Notes under the pieces: generated by a model
Told to the model about the DNA's origin: nothing
Database searches by the model: none
Seen by the model: the letters and a program-made list of their open reading frames with translations, nothing else
Position numbers and translations under genes: made by a program
Assembly (NCBI GenBank): GCA_003221985.1
Contig: QHUQ01000050.1
Span: 6,557 to 70,556 of the forward strand
Direction: 5' to 3'
Length of the DNA stretch: 64,000 nt
Source of the DNA: Gemmatimonadota bacterium
Lineage (GTDB): Bacteria > Gemmatimonadota > Gemmatimonadetes > Gemmatimonadales > GWC2-71-9
Part shown: one piece after another, positions 35,226 to 44,692 of the stretch
Layout of the letters: every line of letters begins with the position of its first letter
Position numbering within the stretch: position 1 is the stretch's first letter

Positions 35226-36064
35226 CGCCGCACGCCCGGATCCAGCAGGTCGCGCAGCGCATCCCCCAGCAGCGTGCAGGCGACGACGACGAGCACGAGC
35301 GCGATTCCGGGAGCGGTGGCGACCCACGGCGCGTTGACGAGCGTGTCGCGACCCGACGCGATCATGTTTCCCCACGACGGCGTCGGCGGCTGCACACCGA
35401 GGCCCAAGTACGAGAGCCCAGCCTCCAGCATGATCGCGTTGCCCACGCCGAGTGCAGCGGCGACGATGACCGGCGTCAATGCATTGGGGAGAATGTGCCG
35501 GGCCAGCACCCGCAGGCGTCGTGCGCCCAGCGCGACGGCGCCTTCGACAAACGGCCGCGCCGCGAGCGCCCGGACCTCGCCATGCACCAGCCGGGCGACT
35601 CCCATCCACCCTGTGAGCCCCAGCACCGCGATGACGAGCGCGGTGCTCGGCTGCCACAACGCCGCGAGCAGCAGCAGCAGCACGACGCGGGGAAGCGCGA
35701 GGGCGAAGTCGGTCAGTCCCAGGAGTGCGACCGCGAGGGGGCCGCGCCAGTAGCCCGCCACAGCGCCGACGATCACACCGAGCGCGATCGAGACCAGCAC
35801 CGCCAGCACCCCGACTCCCATCGAAATGCGCGCACCGTACACCAGCCGCGTCCACACGTCCCGGCCGAACCGATCCGTGCCGATCGGGTGAAACGCGCCG
35901 TCCACATCGGTGGACAGCGGCGGCAAAAACCGGGTCGCGACGATGTCCCGTTGCGCGGCGGGGTCGCCGGTGGTGACGAGCGGGGCGGCGATGGCGCACG
36001 CGAGCACGACGAGCAGGACGAGGGCGCCGAACGCGCCGCGCCGATCCCGGAGCAGTCGCGTCAC
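35222..36064 (-). CDS. Dipeptide/oligopeptide-type ABC permease (DppC/OppC)
   Basis: 280 residues from GTG 36064, which overlaps the upstream permease stop by 4 bp (a start at GTG 36097 would give 291). Six membrane segments; the periplasmic N-terminal loop has GTDRFGRDVWTRLVYG, a DppC/OppC hallmark, and the EAA loop reads EGAVALGARRLRVLARHILPN. It pairs with the DppB-like subunit to import a ligand brought by the family 5 binding protein encoded divergently. No ATPase gene lies nearby, so a shared ATPase is implied. Confidence 0.9.
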   Translation of the reverse strand: MTRLLRDRRGAFGALVLLVVLACAIAAPLVTTGDPAAQRDIVATRFLPPLSTDVDGAFHPIGTDRFGRDVWTRLVYGARISMGVGVLAVLVSIALGVIVGAVAGYWRGPLAVALLGLTDFALALPRVVLLLLLAALWQPSTALVIAVLGLTGWMGVARLVHGEVRALAARPFVEGAVALGARRLRVLARHILPNALTPVIVAAALGVGNAIMLEAGLSYLGLGVQPPTPSWGNMIASGRDTLVNAPWVATAPGIALVLVVVACTLLGDALRDLLDPGVRR

Positions 36065-36906
36065 GTCGCGCGCGTCCGAATCCGCGGATCGAGCCACGCC
36101 GCCAACACGTCGGCCAGCATGTTCCCGGCGACGACCAGCACGGCGCTGACCGCGGTCGCGGCCATGACGACGGGATAGTCACGCGCCTGCACCGCCTCGA
36201 CCAGCACCCGTCCCACGCCGGGCCAGGCGAACACCGCCTCGACAAAGACCGCACCCGAAAAAAGCGCCGGCAGCGACAAACCGAGCAGCGTCACGATGGG
36301 CGTGAGCGCATTGCGCAGCGCGTGATGGCCGATGACGCGCCGTGGAGTCAGGCCTTTGGCGCGGGCCGTCGTGATGAATGGTTGGTTCAGCGTCTCGAGC
36401 ATCGCGCCGCGCACGAGGCGGGCGGCGCCTCCGATGCCGACCAGCGTCAACGCCAGCATGAGTCCCAGCCAATAGCCCGGCACCGCAAACAACGTGACGG
36501 ACGCAATCGACAAGACGGTGTCGGTTCGCGAGCTGCTGCGGGCCGCCTGCACGGCGCCCACCACGAGCCCGATCAGATAGCTGAGCAGGAGGGACAAGGC
36601 GACCAACCGGACGGTGGCGGGCCACGCGTCGCCGAGGACGGCGCGAACCGGCCGTCCCTTCGCGATGCTGTTGCCCCAATCGCCCCGCGCGAAACGACCT
36701 AACCACGTGGCGAACTGGGCCGGTAGGGCCTCGTCCAACCCCAATGCCCGGCGCTGCGCTGCGACCTGCTCGGCCGTCCCCGTGGGGCCCAGCATTATGT
36801 CGATAGGATCGCCTGGTGCCAGGTGCAACAGGAGGAACGTGAGGACGACCACGCCGACGACGACGGCGAGACCGGCGAGCAGGCGATGTCCCAGCCTGGC
36901 GAACAT
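36061..36906 (-). CDS. Dipeptide/oligopeptide-type ABC permease (DppB/OppB)
   Basis: 281 residues from ATG 36906. Six membrane segments. Family marks are FLLLHLAPGDPIDIMLG near the N-terminus, the low-conserved region with lDEALPAQFATWLGRFARGDWGNS, and the EAA-like TTARAKGLTPRRVIGHHALRN. First gene of a two-permease operon, divergent from the binding-protein gene across only 46 bp, so both promoters share this short gap. Confidence 0.91.
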   Translation of the reverse strand: MFARLGHRLLAGLAVVVGVVVLTFLLLHLAPGDPIDIMLGPTGTAEQVAAQRRALGLDEALPAQFATWLGRFARGDWGNSIAKGRPVRAVLGDAWPATVRLVALSLLLSYLIGLVVGAVQAARSSSRTDTVLSIASVTLFAVPGYWLGLMLALTLVGIGGAARLVRGAMLETLNQPFITTARAKGLTPRRVIGHHALRNALTPIVTLLGLSLPALFSGAVFVEAVFAWPGVGRVLVEAVQARDYPVVMAATAVSAVLVVAGNMLADVLAAWLDPRIRTRAT

Positions 36907-36952
36907 CGGCGGGAATCTCGCGCCGCATTCCGCGCCCCGCTAGAATCCGTGC

Positions 36953-38410
36953 GTGTCGCGCGTGCCTGTGCCGATTCTATTTGCCGTGGCCCTGCTGTTG
37001 GCGAGCGCCTGCGGTGACGAGGCACCGCGCCGCGGCGCGACGATCCTGTTCGCGTCGGGCGCTGATCTGCAGAGCATCAACCCCCTGTTCACCGTGCATC
37101 CGCTCGCGCGTCAGGTCCAGCGCTATGTGCTCCTGACGACGTTAGCGCGCTACGATTCGTCGCTCGTGCCGCGTCCCTATCTCGCGCGCACCTGGCGTTG
37201 GTCGGACGGCGGGCGCACGCTGACGTTCCGGTTGCGGACGGACGTGCACTGGCACGACGGCGCGCCGACCACCGCGCGCGACGTCGTCTGGACGCTGCAA
37301 GCGGCGCGCGATCCTCGGACCGGCTATCCGCGACTCAACGAGTTGCGCAATCTCACGTCGGTCTCCGCGCCGGACGACTCTACGGTCGCACTCCGGTTCG
37401 AGAATGCGGCAGCGTCAACCTATTTCCCGGATGTGCTCACCGACCTCGCGATTCTCCCGGCGCACCTGCTGGACAGCGTTCCGCCGCAGCGTCTGCGGGA
37501 CGCCTCCTGGAACGTGCATCCGGTCGGCAACGGCCCGTTCCGGTTCGTCACGCACGAAGCGAACCGCCGCTGGGTGTTTGCGAGGAACGCCGACTTTCCG
37601 GCGGACCTGGGCGGTCCCCCGCAGGTCGAGCGGTTGATCGTCGTCGTCGTCGATGAGCCGATGGTGAAGCTCGCAGCGCTGGTCGCCGGCGAGCTCGATT
37701 TCGCGGGCGTGAGTCCGCAGCACGCCGCGTTCGTGCGGCGGCATCGCGGCCTCGGCATCCGCGAATATCCGCTGATCTTCCCATACGGCCTCGTCTTCAA
37801 CACGCGCCGGCCCCCGTTCGCTGACCCGCGCGCGCGCCTCGCCGCCGCACTGGCGATCGACCGGCAGGAAATCGTCGACGGCTATCTGTTCGGATTCGCC
37901 GCAATTGCCGACGGGCCGGTGCCACCGGGGTTGCCGCGCTACGTCCCACCGCCGCACCTGCGGCTGGCTCCCGACTCGGCGCGGCGCCTCGTCGCGGAGT
38001 TGCCGGCGCGGCCGCGTTTCGAGCTGCTCACGGTCGGCAGTGGGGAAGCGCCGCTGGAGCAGATGCTGCAGGCCAGGCTCGCCGCCGTGGGATTCGACGT
38101 GACGATCCGGCAGCTCGAGCTGTCTGCATTCTTGACGCGAGTCTATGGACCGCGGCACGACTTCACCGCGGCCGTGATGGGCATCCCCGGCGATCCGGGG
38201 CTTGGGTTCCTGCAACCACTCGGCAATCTGACGGGGATTCCCGTACCGGCGGACCCGGTCGCCGCTCAGCGACTGTTCGCCGAACGAATGCCGGTGGTGT
38301 GGCTGTATCACGGCCGCGGCGTCCAGGCCATGAACCAGCGCGTCCAGGGCGTACGCATGGACCTGCGCGGCGAGCTGCCCACGGTTGCGGCCTGGCATGT
38401 CATGCCATGA
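36953..38410 (+). CDS. Solute-binding lipoprotein, family 5 (peptide/sugar type)
   Basis: 485 residues from GTG 36953. Lipoprotein signal ending LLLASAC. Domain SBP_bac_5: LQSINPLFTVHPLARQVQRYVL, LARTWRWSDGGRTLTFRLRTDVHWHDG (family core), and LAAALAIDRQEIVDGYLFG. It binds a ligand in the periplasm for the divergent DppBC-like permeases. Although family 5 proteins mostly bind peptides, several carry oligosaccharides; the surrounding glycan genes make a sugar ligand possible. It overlaps the following kinase gene by 4 bp. Confidence 0.9.
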   Translation: MSRVPVPILFAVALLLASACGDEAPRRGATILFASGADLQSINPLFTVHPLARQVQRYVLLTTLARYDSSLVPRPYLARTWRWSDGGRTLTFRLRTDVHWHDGAPTTARDVVWTLQAARDPRTGYPRLNELRNLTSVSAPDDSTVALRFENAAASTYFPDVLTDLAILPAHLLDSVPPQRLRDASWNVHPVGNGPFRFVTHEANRRWVFARNADFPADLGGPPQVERLIVVVVDEPMVKLAALVAGELDFAGVSPQHAAFVRRHRGLGIREYPLIFPYGLVFNTRRPPFADPRARLAAALAIDRQEIVDGYLFGFAAIADGPVPPGLPRYVPPPHLRLAPDSARRLVAELPARPRFELLTVGSGEAPLEQMLQARLAAVGFDVTIRQLELSAFLTRVYGPRHDFTAAVMGIPGDPGLGFLQPLGNLTGIPVPADPVAAQRLFAERMPVVWLYHGRGVQAMNQRVQGVRMDLRGELPTVAAWHVMP

Positions 38411-39426
38411 GACGCCGCGAGCTGCCAACGTCGTTCCACGCGAGTGCGCCGATGCGGCTCGACTTCGCCGGCGGATGGAGCGATGTGCCGCCGTTCTCCG
38501 CGCGCGAGGGCGGTGTCGTGGTCAACGCCGCGATCGGGTTGCGCGCGCACGTGGAGCTGGAGTTGGGCGGCGCGCTGCTGCGGCTCGTGTCGGCCGAGCT
38601 CGGCGAGACGCTCGAGTGCGCCAACTCGGGTGGCCTCGTCCGCGGTGGGAAGCTGCCGTTACTCACCGCCGCGTTGCGGATGTTTCCCGTCCTCGGCGGG
38701 TTCACGCTGACGACGCGCTGCGACGCGCCGCCCGGGTCGGGGCTCGGCAGCTCGGGGGCACTGGGCGTCGCGCTGGTTGGCGCGTTGACGCGCGCGCGCC
38801 AGGACTCGATGAGCCAGCAGGATGTGGCCGACCAGGCGTGGCAGATCGAGACGATCGAGGCGCAGCTGCCCGGCGGCAAACAGGACCAGTACGCCGCCGC
38901 CCTGGGTGGCTTTCATCGCCTGACGTTTCGCGATCCGGACGTGGGCATCGAGCCGCTGACGCTCGATCCGGCATTTGCCGCCGTGTTGGAGCGCCAGACG
39001 TTGATTTGCTACACGAACAAGAGCCGCATGTCTGGCGACACGATTTCACGAGTCATGGGAGCGTATGACAGAGGCGATTCGAAGGTGACGGGCGCATTGC
39101 GAGGATTGAAGGAGACCGGCAACGCCATGGCCGACGCACTGCGCGCTGCGGATCTGGCACGCGTGGGTGCGTTGCTGACGGAGAATTGGAAGCATCAGCA
39201 GGCGCTCGATCCCGGCATGCGAACCGCAGAGATGGCGCAGCTCGAAGACGCGGCCATCAAGGCCGGCGCGCTCGGTGGAAAGGCGGCCGGTGCGGGAGCC
39301 GGCGGGTGCATGTTCTTCGTGATGCGCGGCGACGCGCGCCAGGCGGCGACCGCAGTCGCCGGGGGCAAGCACGGCGCCAAGGTGCTGCCGCTCTCGTGGA
39401 CTAGCGAAGGAGTCCGCACGTGGTGA
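38407..39426 (+). CDS. GHMP-family sugar kinase (HddA/fucokinase-like)
   Basis: 339 residues from ATG 38407. The GHMP signature appears as PPGSGLGSSGALGVALVGAL (ATP-binding) and the third motif as GGKAAGAGAGGCMFFV. N-terminal APMRLDFAGGWSDVPPF is typical of D-glycero-D-manno-heptose 7-phosphate kinase and L-fucokinase-type members. It should phosphorylate a sugar at C1 in the cytoplasm. Placed between binding-protein and heparinase genes with short overlaps, it probably activates a monosaccharide released from the imported glycan. Confidence 0.88.
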   Translation: MRRRELPTSFHASAPMRLDFAGGWSDVPPFSAREGGVVVNAAIGLRAHVELELGGALLRLVSAELGETLECANSGGLVRGGKLPLLTAALRMFPVLGGFTLTTRCDAPPGSGLGSSGALGVALVGALTRARQDSMSQQDVADQAWQIETIEAQLPGGKQDQYAAALGGFHRLTFRDPDVGIEPLTLDPAFAAVLERQTLICYTNKSRMSGDTISRVMGAYDRGDSKVTGALRGLKETGNAMADALRAADLARVGALLTENWKHQQALDPGMRTAEMAQLEDAAIKAGALGGKAAGAGAGGCMFFVMRGDARQAATAVAGGKHGAKVLPLSWTSEGVRTW

Positions 39427-42218
39427 CGGCGGAAGAGCTGGCCGCACGCGCGGAAGTCGTGAACGGCTCCGCCGATCTGCGGGCGCTGCTCGCGCACTTG
39501 CGGGCGAGCGCTGCTCCGGTCGTGCAGCGTATGCCGATCATCCCGGAACAGAAGGCGCTGCTTACGACCGACGGCGGCTTCTGCCCCGAGGATGGCACGG
39601 CGCTCACGTTCGATCCGTGGAATCCCACCGACCATCGATGTCCGGAGTGCCGCAAGGTCTGGCGGGGCGAACGCCACGACTGGTCGTGGGCGCGCTATCA
39701 GCACCTCTGGCTGGCGGAGCGCGCTGCGCACCTCGCGACGCTCGCGGCGCTCGGCGGTCCCGACGACCGCTCGGCCGCCGCACGTGCGCGTGACATTCTC
39801 AACGCATATGCCGAACGCTACTGGCGCTACCCCAACCGCGACAACGTGCTGGGGCCGAGCCGCCTCTTCTTCTCGACCTACCTGGAATCGGTTTGGGTGT
39901 GCAATTACGTCGCTGCGGCGACATTGCTGCGAGCCAGCGCTCAGCTCGACGATGCCACGGCGCGGGCCGTGAACCAGGTGACGGAAGAAGCCGCGACCGT
40001 GATCGGCGATTACGATGAGTCGTTCTCGAACCGGCAGACCTGGAACAATGCGGCGCTCGCGGCCGTCGCCGTGTGGTTCGAAGACGAGGAGCTGGCCCAA
40101 CGCGTCATCGAGGGAGATACGGGTCTCATCGCGCACCTGATGCGTGGCTATGGGCGCGACGGGATGTGGTACGAAGGCGAGAACTATCACCTGTTCGCGC
40201 TGCGCGGTCTGCTGACCGGAGCAGGATGGGCGCGCCTCGCGGGGGTCGATTTCGTCGCGGACGAACGCCTGGCAATGCGAATGCGGCTGGCGTTGCGCGC
40301 ACCGTCGCTGACGGCGCTGCCCGACTTCACGTTTCCCGCACGTAAGGACTCGCGCTTCGGTATGTCGCTGGCACAGCCGGCGTATGTCGAGCTGTGGGAA
40401 ATCGGCCTTGCGAGACTCGGGATGCGAGATGCGGGAAACGAGATGCGGGATGTCGCCGCGTGGCTTCATGCCTTGTATTCAATACCGCCCGCTCCGCGCG
40501 AACTGTCCGAATCGTATCTGCACGATGCTCCCATCGATCGCATCCCGCATCCCGTATCCCGCATCTCGCTTTCGTGGTGCTCGTTGCTCGAGATGCTTCC
40601 TGAGCTTCCCGCGAGCGACGCGCCATGGGAGCCGAAGAGCGTCTTGCTCGAGAGCCAGGGGCTCGCCGTACTCCGCAACAAGGGACGGTATGTCAGTCTC
40701 GAGTGCGGGCCGCCTGGGGGCGGGCACGGGCATCCGGACCGCCTGCATTTGACGCTGCACGCGGAGAGCGTTTATTGGCTTCCCGATCCCGGCACCGGAC
40801 AGTACGTCACGCGTGACCTTTTCTGGTATCGCTCGACGCTCGCGCATAACGCGCCGCGACTCGACGGCGCGTCGCAGACGCCCGGGAACGCCAGCTGCGA
40901 ATGCTTTGATGATCAGGACGACTGGGCTTGGGTGCGGGGGCGCTTCGAGAGTTTGACGCGGACGATCACCGCGGGTCCCGCCTATGTCGTCGACGTCCTC
41001 GATCTCTCCGCAGGTGAGGAGCACCAGCTCGAATTGCCGTGGCACTTTGCCGGTCGTGGATCAGTGGCAACCAAAGGGCGGTGGGTGACGGACGAGCTCC
41101 CCGACGAATTCGTCACGCGCGTGCAACGATTCATTCCGAACGCGTCCGATGGGGGCTCGATCGTCCTGTCGCATGGGCAGGGGTCCGCGCAACTGACCGC
41201 GCATCTCGTGTTTGCCGGGGAATTGCTGGAGGTCGAGGGGCCGGGCCTCCCGGGCCGTCATGAACGGGCGCGTTTCTACGTGGTGCGGGCCCGCGGCCGC
41301 AACGCCCGTGTCGTCACCGTGCTGGAGCCACATGCGAATGGGCCCGCCATTCGTGCGGTGCAGGTGCGGGGCGACGTGGTAGAGATTGAAACGACATCCG
41401 GTATCGACCGGCATCGCTTCGGCGGCGCGGAGTGGGTGGTCGAACAGGAGGGCCAGGCGCCGCGGGGGCTGCGCGGAGCCCGCGAAGCCGCGCCGCCGTT
41501 CGTCCCGCTGCTCGAGATTGACGTGCCGACGCCGGTCGCGGCGCCGGCGTTCCGTGTGGGTGCTCCTCCACCGCTCGACGGCACGCTCGAGGGCTTCGAA
41601 TTGTCCGAACCGCTCGAGCTCGCGCTGGAAGATCAGTACCGGCGCAGCGAGGATGCGTATCCCGGCCCCGAGGATCTCTCCGCCATCGCGTACGCCGCGT
41701 GGGATAATGCGGCGCTGTATCTCGCGGTGGCGGTCACCAAACCCGACGTTTTTCTGCGGCCGGCCGGCTCGGCTCCGCTCAAGCTGGACAACGAGCCGGA
41801 TGACATCCATTCCGACGGGCTCCAGGTCTATCTCGGCGCCGCTCGCGGCTCGTCAGAAGGGGGGAAGAACGGCGCGACTCCGCCTGCCGCCGGATATCTG
41901 ATCGTGCCGAATCAGGACGGACATACCGTGCGCGCCAGCACCACGAGCGACTCGCGGGACGCAAATCCCGCCGGCGTCAGCGGCGCGTGGCGTCGCACCG
42001 ACGTCGGCTACTGCGTGACCGTGGCGATCCCGTGGCCCGACGGCGTGCACCCGCATGCGGGGGGCCGGGCACGCTTTGATCTGATCGTGAACGAGATGCT
42101 GCCGGGCCGCCTGCGGCGCGTCGGGCAGCTCGTGTGGAGCGGCGGAGGCGGCTGGGTATGGCTGCGCGGCGATCGCCAGGAGCCGGCGCGCTTCGGGATT
42201 CTGGAGCTGGTGGGATGA
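39420..42218 (+). CDS. Heparinase II/III family lyase with C-terminal CBM9-like domain
   Basis: 932 residues. An N-terminal CPEDG...CPECR pair (about 55-80) looks like a small zinc ribbon. An alpha-toroid follows (about 90-400) with TWNNAALAA and YEGENYHLFALRG, then the heparinase II/III beta domain with GHGHPDRLHLTLH, WLPDPGTGQYV and YRSTLAHNAPRLDG. The last about 200 residues resemble a family 9 carbohydrate-binding/DOMON-like sandwich. No signal peptide is seen, so it would act on imported acidic oligosaccharides by beta-elimination. Repeats at 40419-40569 encode inserts (GMRDAGNEMRD and RIPHPVSRIS) at about residues 334-383. Start GTG 39420 or 39423. Confidence 0.88.
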   Translation: MVTAEELAARAEVVNGSADLRALLAHLRASAAPVVQRMPIIPEQKALLTTDGGFCPEDGTALTFDPWNPTDHRCPECRKVWRGERHDWSWARYQHLWLAERAAHLATLAALGGPDDRSAAARARDILNAYAERYWRYPNRDNVLGPSRLFFSTYLESVWVCNYVAAATLLRASAQLDDATARAVNQVTEEAATVIGDYDESFSNRQTWNNAALAAVAVWFEDEELAQRVIEGDTGLIAHLMRGYGRDGMWYEGENYHLFALRGLLTGAGWARLAGVDFVADERLAMRMRLALRAPSLTALPDFTFPARKDSRFGMSLAQPAYVELWEIGLARLGMRDAGNEMRDVAAWLHALYSIPPAPRELSESYLHDAPIDRIPHPVSRISLSWCSLLEMLPELPASDAPWEPKSVLLESQGLAVLRNKGRYVSLECGPPGGGHGHPDRLHLTLHAESVYWLPDPGTGQYVTRDLFWYRSTLAHNAPRLDGASQTPGNASCECFDDQDDWAWVRGRFESLTRTITAGPAYVVDVLDLSAGEEHQLELPWHFAGRGSVATKGRWVTDELPDEFVTRVQRFIPNASDGGSIVLSHGQGSAQLTAHLVFAGELLEVEGPGLPGRHERARFYVVRARGRNARVVTVLEPHANGPAIRAVQVRGDVVEIETTSGIDRHRFGGAEWVVEQEGQAPRGLRGAREAAPPFVPLLEIDVPTPVAAPAFRVGAPPPLDGTLEGFELSEPLELALEDQYRRSEDAYPGPEDLSAIAYAAWDNAALYLAVAVTKPDVFLRPAGSAPLKLDNEPDDIHSDGLQVYLGAARGSSEGGKNGATPPAAGYLIVPNQDGHTVRASTTSDSRDANPAGVSGAWRRTDVGYCVTVAIPWPDGVHPHAGGRARFDLIVNEMLPGRLRRVGQLVWSGGGGWVWLRGDRQEPARFGILELVG
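40419..40569. repeat. Inverted GATGCGGG-type repeats inside heparinase gene
   Basis: The left array 40419-40452 (units GATGCGAG, GATGCGGG, separated by short spacers) faces an inverted array 40539-40569 (CGCATCCC, GCATCCC, GTATCCC, GCATCTCG). About 86 bp lie between. Both arms are translated in frame. Confidence 0.8.
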
Positions 42219-42961
42219 TTACCGTCGTTCTGCACGAGCCCCAGGACCTCGTCAACATCGCGCACGTCGTGCGCGGCATGAAGAACTTCGGCTTGCGCGA
42301 TCTGCGGCTCGTGCATCCGCGCGAGTATGAGGCGTATCGCGTCGAGGGGATCGCGCATCAGACGCAGGATGTGCTGGCGCGCGTGCAAACCTTCGCGTCG
42401 TTGGAGGAGGCGCTCGCCGACGCCATGCACATCGTCGGGTTCACGGCACGGGGGCGGACGGCGAAGCGCAATCTCCAACGGCCGCGCGACGCGGCAGCCG
42501 AGATCGTCGCGTTGGCCGAGAGCGGTACGGTGGCGCTGCTGTTCGGCCGCGAAGACAAGGGTCTGTCCAACGAGGCGCTCGATCGCTGTCATCGCGTGGT
42601 GACGATCCCCAGCGATCCCGGCTACGCCTCGCTCAACCTGGGCCACGCCGTCATCATCATGCTCTACGAATTGGCGCTCGCGCGCGGCGCCGAGGCGCGT
42701 CCGTTCAAGGAGCCGCGCCGTACGTCGGAGCCGGCGGTCGCCGCGGACCTCGAGCGGCTCTTCGCGGACGTCGCGAAGGCGCTCCATGCAATCGAGTTCT
42801 TCAAGACCCGCAATGCCGACGGCGTCATGCGCACGATGCGCGAGATCGCCCATCGCGCGCCGCTGGATGCCCGTGAGGTCATGCTGCTGCGCGCGATGGC
42901 CATCGAGGTGACGAAATACGGTGAACGACTGGCGCGTTCCGGGCTTCACGTCGACCGCTAG
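42215..42961 (+). CDS. SpoU/TrmJ-family RNA 2'-O-methyltransferase
   Basis: 248 residues from ATG 42215. SPOUT-fold methyltransferase: N-terminal VVLHEPQDLVNIAHVVRGMKNFGL (motif 1), LLFGREDKGLSNEAL (motif 2) and VTIPSDPGYASLNLGHAVIIMLYELA (motif 3, knot). The C-terminal helical part (about 165-248) resembles TrmJ, which 2'-O-methylates position 32 of tRNA with S-adenosylmethionine. It is an informational gene embedded in a catabolic operon (4-bp overlap with heparinase, 41 bp with the aminotransferase). Confidence 0.88.
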   Translation: MITVVLHEPQDLVNIAHVVRGMKNFGLRDLRLVHPREYEAYRVEGIAHQTQDVLARVQTFASLEEALADAMHIVGFTARGRTAKRNLQRPRDAAAEIVALAESGTVALLFGREDKGLSNEALDRCHRVVTIPSDPGYASLNLGHAVIIMLYELALARGAEARPFKEPRRTSEPAVAADLERLFADVAKALHAIEFFKTRNADGVMRTMREIAHRAPLDAREVMLLRAMAIEVTKYGERLARSGLHVDR

Positions 42962-44072
42962 CAAGCGGCCCGACGCGATGTTTGGCTCGCCCGCGTTAAT
43001 CACGCGGGCGTCGGGGTGCCGCGTCTGGGATCCCGAGGGCCGCGAGTACGTCGATTACGTCATGGCGCTGGGCGCGGTGGCGCTGGGGTATGGGCATCCC
43101 GCCGTCAATCGGGCGGCGGAGGCCGCGATCGCGGCCGGCGTCGTGGGTCCGTTGCCGCCCGTCGCCGAGCAGCAGCTCGCGGAGGCATTGGCCGAGCGGA
43201 TCCCGTGGCTCGAGCACGTGCGCTTTCTCAAGACGGGGGCGGAAGCGGTTGCCGCAGCGGTGCGACTCGCGCGCGTCGCCACCGGCCGCGAGCAGGTGTT
43301 GGGCTGCGGCTACCACGGCTGGCTCGACTGGTGCCAGGGGGCGACCGAAGGCGTGCCCGCCGGAGTGCGCGAGCTGTTCGCGGAGTTGCCCTTCAACGAC
43401 GTCGTCGCGGGCCGCGAGCTGATCCGGGAGCGCGCCGCGCGCCTGGCCGCAGTCGTCGTCGAGCCGGTGATCGTGTCCGAGCCTTCCCGCGAATGGCTGC
43501 AGATGCTGCGCGCGGAGACGGAGCGGGCGGGTGCGGTGCTGATCCTCGATGAAATCAAGACGGCGTTCCGGCTCGCGATCGGTGGCGCGGTGGCGCGCTA
43601 CGAGATCCGGCCGGCGCCGGATCTCGTCGTGCTGGGGAAAGCGCTCGCGAATGGATTCCCGCTCGCCGTGGTGGGCGGCCGGGCGGATCTCATGGCCGCG
43701 GCGGCCCGCACCTGGATCTCATCGACGCTGGCGACCGAAGGGGTGGCACTGGCCGCCGCGGGGGCGACCCTGGAGGTGTTCGTCCGCGACGATGTATGCG
43801 GGCATCTCCATCGCGTGGGCACGCGGTTGCTGCACGGCCTGCACGATCTGCAGCGGCGCCATGCCGGAGTGATCACGGGCGTCGCCGGCATCGCCGAGAT
43901 GTGCTTTCTGCATTATGCGACGGAAGATCTGGCGCACCGCGCCGCGCTCGCGGCCGCCAAGCGCGGGCTGCTGTTCAAGCGCACGGCGTACAACTTCGTG
44001 TCGCTCGCCCATGACGACGCGACGGTCGATCGAACCGTCGCGATCCTCGACGAGGCGCTGCGGGAGATCTAG
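42921..44072 (+). CDS. Class III PLP-dependent aminotransferase (GSA aminomutase-like)
   Basis: 383 residues. Fold type I PLP enzyme of the glutamate-1-semialdehyde aminomutase group: ALITRASGCRVWDPEGREYVDYV, GHPAVNRA, then LDEIKTAFR (PLP-ring Asp) and the Schiff-base Lys in VVLGKALANGFPLAVVGG. Shorter than HemL (about 430). In a sugar and acid degradation context it may be an amino-sugar or omega-amino-acid transaminase rather than a tetrapyrrole enzyme. GTG 42921 is used because homology includes the first 20 residues; ATG 42978 is the alternative. Confidence 0.85.
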   Translation: MNDWRVPGFTSTASKRPDAMFGSPALITRASGCRVWDPEGREYVDYVMALGAVALGYGHPAVNRAAEAAIAAGVVGPLPPVAEQQLAEALAERIPWLEHVRFLKTGAEAVAAAVRLARVATGREQVLGCGYHGWLDWCQGATEGVPAGVRELFAELPFNDVVAGRELIRERAARLAAVVVEPVIVSEPSREWLQMLRAETERAGAVLILDEIKTAFRLAIGGAVARYEIRPAPDLVVLGKALANGFPLAVVGGRADLMAAAARTWISSTLATEGVALAAAGATLEVFVRDDVCGHLHRVGTRLLHGLHDLQRRHAGVITGVAGIAEMCFLHYATEDLAHRAALAAAKRGLLFKRTAYNFVSLAHDDATVDRTVAILDEALREI

Positions 44073-44644
44073 AACGCCGTGAGAATCGCTTCCGCGATCA
44101 GCGAGACGACGATGAAGATGATGATCACCACGGCCGTATAGCCCATCGCGCGATCCTTGGGGACCTTCATCACGATCGGCAACCCGACATACAGCAAGAC
44201 CAGGCTGTATAGCCTGAAGATCCAGCTGACGAGGTATAACGCCGGAATCAGCATGAAAATGCCACCCAGCCACGCCGCAGTGCTGGCGTAGGCGGCAGCT
44301 TTCAGCCCCTGCACGTCGTTGCGCTGCCCGCCAAACCCCGGCGCGAGCAGGCTGATGACCCTGGAGAGCACGAAGACGCTGAGCAACGCGAGCACGTAGC
44401 CCGCGACGCCGCGCGATATCGCGGTGGTGAGCGATACCGAGCTGGTGAGCGAGGTGAACGCGATCCGCTGGCCGAAGATGAACAGGCCGATCACCGAGGC
44501 GATCGGGCCGATGGTGGCGAGCGGAATGACATACTTGCCCCAGATTTCACCGGGCTTGGTGAACTCCGCATCGATTTCTTTCCACGTAGCGCGTGGCTCG
44601 AGCAGGATGCCCTTCACGCGGCTGATCAGCGTCTCCATCGCCAT
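44069..44644 (-). CDS. Yip1-domain membrane protein
   Basis: 191 residues from ATG 44644, with GGAG 8 bases upstream. N-terminal cytoplasmic helix SRVKGILLEPRATWKEIDAE, the usual beginning of bacterial Yip1 (PF04893) proteins, then five membrane segments (about 38-190). Function in bacteria is unknown. It is convergent with the aminotransferase (4-bp overlap) and divergent from the amidohydrolase gene, so it interrupts the catabolic cluster with its own promoter. Confidence 0.85.
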   Translation of the reverse strand: MAMETLISRVKGILLEPRATWKEIDAEFTKPGEIWGKYVIPLATIGPIASVIGLFIFGQRIAFTSLTSSVSLTTAISRGVAGYVLALLSVFVLSRVISLLAPGFGGQRNDVQGLKAAAYASTAAWLGGIFMLIPALYLVSWIFRLYSLVLLYVGLPIVMKVPKDRAMGYTAVVIIIFIVVSLIAEAILTAF

Positions 44645-44692
44645 CGAGTTCTCCCCCCTCGGGACGCCCCCAAGATAAAAGGACCGTAGATT

